From NCBI GenBank assembly GCA_020048795.1, contig JAIFMA010000211.1:1-9418 (forward strand): a DNA stretch of 9,418 bases, given 5' to 3'. This document shows, piece after piece, positions 6,622-9,418 of this stretch. The first letter of the stretch is position 1. Every line of letters starts with the position of its first letter. The stretch comes from Rhodoferax sp. Lineage in GTDB: Bacteria; Pseudomonadota; Gammaproteobacteria; Burkholderiales; Burkholderiaceae_C. The notes below the pieces were generated by a model. That model saw only the letters and a program-made list of their open reading frames with translations, searched no databases and was not told the DNA's origin. The position numbers and the translations under genes were made by a program.

Positions 6622-7706
6622 GCGCCGCCCTGAACAAATGCGCCCTGATCATGGCGGGCGGCACGGGCGGCCATATCTTTCCGGGGCTGGCGCTGGCGCA
6701 GGCTTTGCGCGCGAGCGGTTGGCGGGTGCACTGGCTGGGCGGGCGGGGCACACCGGGTCAACCCAGCATGGAAAGTCAACTGGTGCCGCCCCAGGGTTTT
6801 GCGTTTGAAGCGATTGATTTTGGCGGCCTGCGTGGCAAGGGGCTGGTCACTGCCGTGTTATTGCCGCTGCGTTTGCTCAAGGCGTTCTGGCAGAGCCTGG
6901 TGGTGCTGCGCCGTGTCAGGCCTGATGTGGTGGTGGGTCTGGGGGGGTACATCACCTTTCCGGCCGGCCTGATGAGTGTGCTGCTGGGCAAGCCCTTGTT
7001 GTTGCACGAACAAAACTCGGTGGCCGGGTTGGCCAACAAGGTGCTCAGCCGCGTGGCTGATCGGGTGTTTACCGCTTTCCCGCAGGTCATCCAGGGCGGC
7101 CACTGGGTTGGCAACCCGCTGCGTGCCGCGTTTTTGAACCTGCCCGGGCCGGTGCAGCGCTTTGCGGGTCGTAGCGGGCCGTTGAAAGTGCTGGTGGTCG
7201 GCGGCAGTCTGGGGGCCCAGGCGCTCAACCAGATCGTGCCGCAGGCACTGGCTTTGCTGCCTGCCGGTCAGCGCCCGCTGGTCGTGCATCAAAGCGGTGC
7301 CCTGCAGATTGATGCCTTGCGCGCCAACTACGCGGCAGCCGGGGTCAGCGCCGAGCTAACTCCGTTTATCGACAACACTGCGCAAGCCTTTGCCGATGCC
7401 GATCTGGTGATCTGCCGTGCCGGGGCCAGCACCGTGACCGAGCTGGCCGCGGTGGGCGCAGCGGCCCTGTTTGTGCCGTTTCCGTCGGCGGTGGATGATC
7501 ACCAGACGGCGAATGCGCGGTTTTTGGTCGATCACGATGCCGGCTGGCTGGTGCCGCAAGCCAGCTTAAGCCCGCGTGGCCTCGCTGATATGCTCTTGAA
7601 TATGCAGCGTCCAGCGCTTATGAATAAAGGGCTAGAGGCCAAAAAGATGCAAAAAACCGAGGCCACCGCGCAGATCGTGGCGGCGTGTCATGAGGTGGCG
7701 AAATGA
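6618..7706 (+). CDS. murG: UDP-GlcNAc:lipid I N-acetylglucosaminyltransferase
   Basis: Peripheral inner-membrane glycosyltransferase that adds GlcNAc to lipid I, making lipid II, the substrate of FtsW. Its 362 aa compare with 355 in E. coli and form two Rossmann-like domains. The N-terminal domain shows the glycine loop GGTGGHIFPG (14-23), GLGGYITFPAG (108-118) and HEQNSVAG (130-137). The C-terminal domain shows GGSLGAQALN (195-204) and the UDP-GlcNAc-binding stretch CRAGASTVTELAAVG (266-280), followed by PFPSAVDDHQTANA (287-300). Start ATG 6618 has GGAGG (6607-6611) 6 bases upstream and overlaps the ftsW stop as ATGA. The last about 35 codons are AT-richer and Met/Lys/Asn-rich (DMLLNMQRPALMNKGLEAKKMQK) and coincide with a repeat-like segment. 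Despite this, the C-terminus has the length and KTEAT..IVAAC pattern expected of relatives. Confidence 0.97.
   Translation: MSAALNKCALIMAGGTGGHIFPGLALAQALRASGWRVHWLGGRGTPGQPSMESQLVPPQGFAFEAIDFGGLRGKGLVTAVLLPLRLLKAFWQSLVVLRRVRPDVVVGLGGYITFPAGLMSVLLGKPLLLHEQNSVAGLANKVLSRVADRVFTAFPQVIQGGHWVGNPLRAAFLNLPGPVQRFAGRSGPLKVLVVGGSLGAQALNQIVPQALALLPAGQRPLVVHQSGALQIDALRANYAAAGVSAELTPFIDNTAQAFADADLVICRAGASTVTELAAVGAAALFVPFPSAVDDHQTANARFLVDHDAGWLVPQASLSPRGLADMLLNMQRPALMNKGLEAKKMQKTEATAQIVAACHEVAK
7590..7639 (+). repeat. Degenerate dispersed repeat near the end of murG
   Basis: AGCGTCCAGCGC (7606-7617), then GGCTAGAGGC (7630-7639) at the same spacing as the blocks of the murD segment, with 21 of 34 core positions identical by hand count. 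AGCGCTTAT (7613-7621) and the following ATAAAGGGCT (7624-7633) form an imperfect stem with one mismatch and one bulge. The sequence is AT-richer than the rest of murG and is translated in frame. Confidence 0.5.
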
Positions 7707-7744
7707 TCCGTTGCAAACCAACACTGACCGGAGCTGAGCGATGA
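7703..7744 (+). CDS. Possible 13-codon coupling minicistron between murG and murC
   Basis: This reading frame encodes MIRCKPTLTGAER. Its ATG overlaps the murG stop (ATGA at 7703-7706) and its TGA (7742-7744) overlaps the murC ATG (7741-7743). GAGG (7692-7695) lies 7 bases before its start. It fills the only intergenic gap in the window, so a ribosome could pass from murG to murC by two termination-reinitiation steps. The peptide resembles nothing I know and may have no function of its own. Chance is possible, since the gap is only 34 bases. Confidence 0.3.
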   Translation: MIRCKPTLTGAER

Positions 7745-9174
7745 AACACGCCATCCAACACATCCACTTCGTGGGCATCGGCGGTGTCGGCATGTCGGGC
7801 ATTGCCGAGATTCTGTTGAACCTGGGTTACGTCATTTCCGGCTCCGACCAGGCCGACAGCGCCACCTTGCAGCGCCTGGCGTCTTTGGGCATTCAGACCT
7901 TCATCGGCCATGCGGCGGCACAGGTCGGGGGTGCCGATGCGGTGGTGACCTCTACCGCCGTGCAGTCCAGCAACCCCGAGGTGCAGGCTGCGCGCGACAA
8001 ACGCATTCCGGTGGTGCCGCGTGCCCTCATGCTGGCTGAGCTGATGCGCCTGAAAACCGGCATTGCGATTGCCGGCACACATGGCAAGACCACCACCACC
8101 AGTCTGGTCGCCAGCGTGCTGGCTGAGGCCGGGCTGGACCCCACCTTTGTGATTGGCGGACGCCTCAACAGCGCTGGTGCCAATGCGCGGCTGGGCCAGG
8201 GGGATTACATCGTGGTCGAAGCTGACGAGTCGGATGCCTCGTTTTTGAACCTGCTGCCGGTGATGGCGGTGGTGACCAATATCGATGCCGACCACATGGA
8301 AACCTATGGCCATGACTTCGACCGGCTGAAAAAAGCGTTTGTCGACTTTTTGCACAAGATGCCCTTCTACGGCACGGCCATTTTGTGCACCGACGATGCA
8401 GCGGTGCGCTCCATCGTGTCGCAGGTCACCTGCCCGATCACCAGCTACGGGTTTGACGAGGGGGCCCAGGTGCGGGCGCTGAATGTGCGCGCCGTTGCTG
8501 GCCAGATGCACTTTACCGTGCAACGCCGTAACGGCGTGGTGCTGCCCGATCTGGAGGTGGTGCTGAACCTGCCGGGGCGGCACAACGTGCTCAATGCGCT
8601 GTCGGCGATGGCGGTGGCGGTTGAACTCAACATCGCCGATGAGGCGCTGTTGCGGGCGCTGGCCAGTTTCAAGGGGGTGGGGCGGCGGTTCCAGCTTTAT
8701 GGTGACTTGCCGACAAGCGACGGTGGCTCATTCACGCTGGTCGATGACTATGGGCACCATCCGGCCGAGATGGCCGCGACGCTGGCCGCTGCACGCGGCG
8801 CGTTTGCCGGACGGCGCCTGCTGCTGGCGTTTCAGCCGCACCGCTACACCCGCACCCGCGACTGTTTTGATGACTTTGTGAAAGTCATCGCGCAGGCCGA
8901 TGCGGTGCTGCTGGCCGAAGTTTATGCGGCGGGCGAGGCACCCATTGTGGCGGCTGATGGCCGCAGCCTGGCGCGTGCGCTGCGGGTGGCCGGACGCATC
9001 GAGCCGGTGTTTGTGGATGACATCAACACCATGGCGCAGGCCATTGTGATGAATGCCAGAGCGGGTGATGTGGTGTTGTGCATGGGGGCAGGCTCGATTG
9101 GCGCGGTGAGTGCCAAAGTGGTCAACTTGCTACAAAAAGCAGAGCTGTCAACGCATGAAGGAATTGGGCTATGA
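7741..9174 (+). CDS. murC: UDP-MurNAc:L-alanine ligase
   Basis: First amino-acid ligase of the pathway, joining L-Ala to UDP-MurNAc with ATP in the cytoplasm. It has 477 aa, a normal length. Motifs are the N-terminal UDP-binding GIGGVGMSGIAE (12-23), SGSDQ (33-37), P-loop AGTHGKTTTT (111-120), EADESDASFL (160-169), TNIDADHMETYG (179-190), LPGRHNVLNALSA (277-289), DDYGHHPAE (335-343) and FQPHRYTRT (364-372). The GTHGKT form of the P-loop and YGHHP separate MurC from MurD, MurE and MurF; Mpl shares some of these motifs but not this position. GGAG (7730-7733) is 7 bases before ATG 7741. This is the only gene here that does not overlap or nearly abut its upstream neighbour, although a minicistron bridges the gap. 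The last about 15 codons fall in a repeat-like segment that continues over the ddl start. Confidence 0.98.
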   Translation: MKHAIQHIHFVGIGGVGMSGIAEILLNLGYVISGSDQADSATLQRLASLGIQTFIGHAAAQVGGADAVVTSTAVQSSNPEVQAARDKRIPVVPRALMLAELMRLKTGIAIAGTHGKTTTTSLVASVLAEAGLDPTFVIGGRLNSAGANARLGQGDYIVVEADESDASFLNLLPVMAVVTNIDADHMETYGHDFDRLKKAFVDFLHKMPFYGTAILCTDDAAVRSIVSQVTCPITSYGFDEGAQVRALNVRAVAGQMHFTVQRRNGVVLPDLEVVLNLPGRHNVLNALSAMAVAVELNIADEALLRALASFKGVGRRFQLYGDLPTSDGGSFTLVDDYGHHPAEMAATLAAARGAFAGRRLLLAFQPHRYTRTRDCFDDFVKVIAQADAVLLAEVYAAGEAPIVAADGRSLARALRVAGRIEPVFVDDINTMAQAIVMNARAGDVVLCMGAGSIGAVSAKVVNLLQKAELSTHEGIGL

Positions 9175-9176
9175 GC
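9127..9176 (+). repeat. Degenerate dispersed repeat across the murC/ddl junction
   Basis: TTGCTAC (9127-9133), 9 bases, AGCTGTCAACGCA (9143-9155). The murD segment has the identical TTGCTAC at the identical 9-base distance, and 11 of 13 bases match in the second block. The right end (GGCTATGAGC, 9167-9176) is a weaker match. The segment includes the ddl Shine-Dalgarno sequence and start codon. Confidence 0.42.
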
Positions 9177-9418
9177 CAATTTGATATCAAAACCGAGAAG
9201 GTGGCAGTGCTGCTGGGCGGCCGCTCGGCTGAGCGCGAGGTGTCCTTGATGTCGGGTCAGGGCGTGTTGCAGGCGCTACAGGCGCAAGGCGTCAACGCCC
9301 ATGCATTTGACCCGCAGGACAGCGACTTGAGCCGGCTCAAGGTGGAAGGCTTCACGCGCTGTTTCATCGCCCTGCATGGCCGGTTTGGTGAAGACGGCAC
9401 GGTGCAAGGTGCGTTGGA
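9171..9418 (+). CDS. ddl: D-alanine--D-alanine ligase, 3'-truncated
   Basis: Makes the D-Ala-D-Ala dipeptide used by MurF, an ATP-grasp enzyme of the cytoplasm. Only 82 codons and two bases are present before the window ends, about a quarter of the usual 300-odd residues. The visible N-terminal domain starts MSQFDIKTEKVAVLLGG and carries the family motifs GGRSAEREVSLMSG (16-29) and ALHGRFGEDGTVQGALE (from residue 67). The start overlaps the murC stop as ATGA, and AAGGA (9158-9162) lies 8 bases upstream. Position after murC in the dcw cluster suggests the DdlB type, but the B label rests on context. A 12-base palindrome, TTTGATATCAAA (9180-9191), covers codons 4-7. The division genes ftsQ, ftsA and ftsZ would be expected further downstream. 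Confidence 0.95.
   Translation, partial: MSQFDIKTEKVAVLLGGRSAEREVSLMSGQGVLQALQAQGVNAHAFDPQDSDLSRLKVEGFTRCFIALHGRFGEDGTVQGAL

Noticed and set aside
7707..7740. Promoter or terminator in the murG-murC gap
   Set aside because: I find no convincing -35/-10 pair and no GC stem followed by a T run in these 34 bases.
1..9418. A novel defence, mobile or biosynthetic system, tRNA/rRNA genes, or a CRISPR array
   Set aside because: Every stretch is accounted for by dcw genes. No regularly spaced direct repeats, transposase motifs, tRNA-like folds or unfamiliar genes were seen.

Overview
The window is a GC-rich stretch of the division and cell wall (dcw) cluster of a Gram-negative bacterium. All genes lie on the + strand, in the order murE (5'-truncated) - murF - mraY - murD - ftsW - murG - murC - ddl (3'-truncated). 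The proteins point to a betaproteobacterium of the order Burkholderiales, probably Comamonadaceae (Rhodoferax/Polaromonas-like). The reasons are an enlarged MraY (392 aa) and MurD (505 aa), the betaproteobacterial form of the MurF active-site segment, and repeat-like sequences resembling ones I recall from that family. The genus is an inference.

Layout: 1-1216 is the end of MurE, the meso-diaminopimelate ligase. 1213-2664 is MurF, 2658-3836 is MraY, and 3839-5356 is MurD, whose start is placed at ATG 3839 rather than an upstream GTG. 5353-6621 is FtsW, 6618-7706 is MurG, 7741-9174 is MurC, and 9171-9418 is the first 82 codons of D-Ala-D-Ala ligase. The genes are packed for translational coupling. 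Four junctions are 4-base ATGA overlaps (murE/murF, murD/ftsW, ftsW/murG, murC/ddl), one is a 7-base overlap (murF/mraY), and mraY/murD are 2 bases apart. The only real gap is the 34 bases between murG and murC. A 13-codon reading frame with its own Shine-Dalgarno sequence bridges that gap exactly. I see no promoter, terminator, RNA gene, CRISPR array or insertion sequence, so the window looks like the interior of one long transcription unit.

Together the genes encode most of the lipid II pathway. MurC, MurD, MurE and MurF add L-Ala, D-Glu, meso-DAP and D-Ala-D-Ala (the last made by Ddl) to UDP-MurNAc. MraY moves the product to undecaprenyl phosphate and MurG adds GlcNAc. FtsW is the septal SEDS glycan polymerase.

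No new biological system is apparent. The most unusual signal is a set of degenerate, similarly spaced ~50-bp repeat-like segments buried inside the coding sequences of murF (reverse orientation), murD, murG and murC/ddl, with a possible partial fifth copy in murE. They fall in locally AT-richer pockets and are translated in frame. The murG-murC minicistron and an Asn in place of the carbamoylated Lys of MurF are secondary points of interest.
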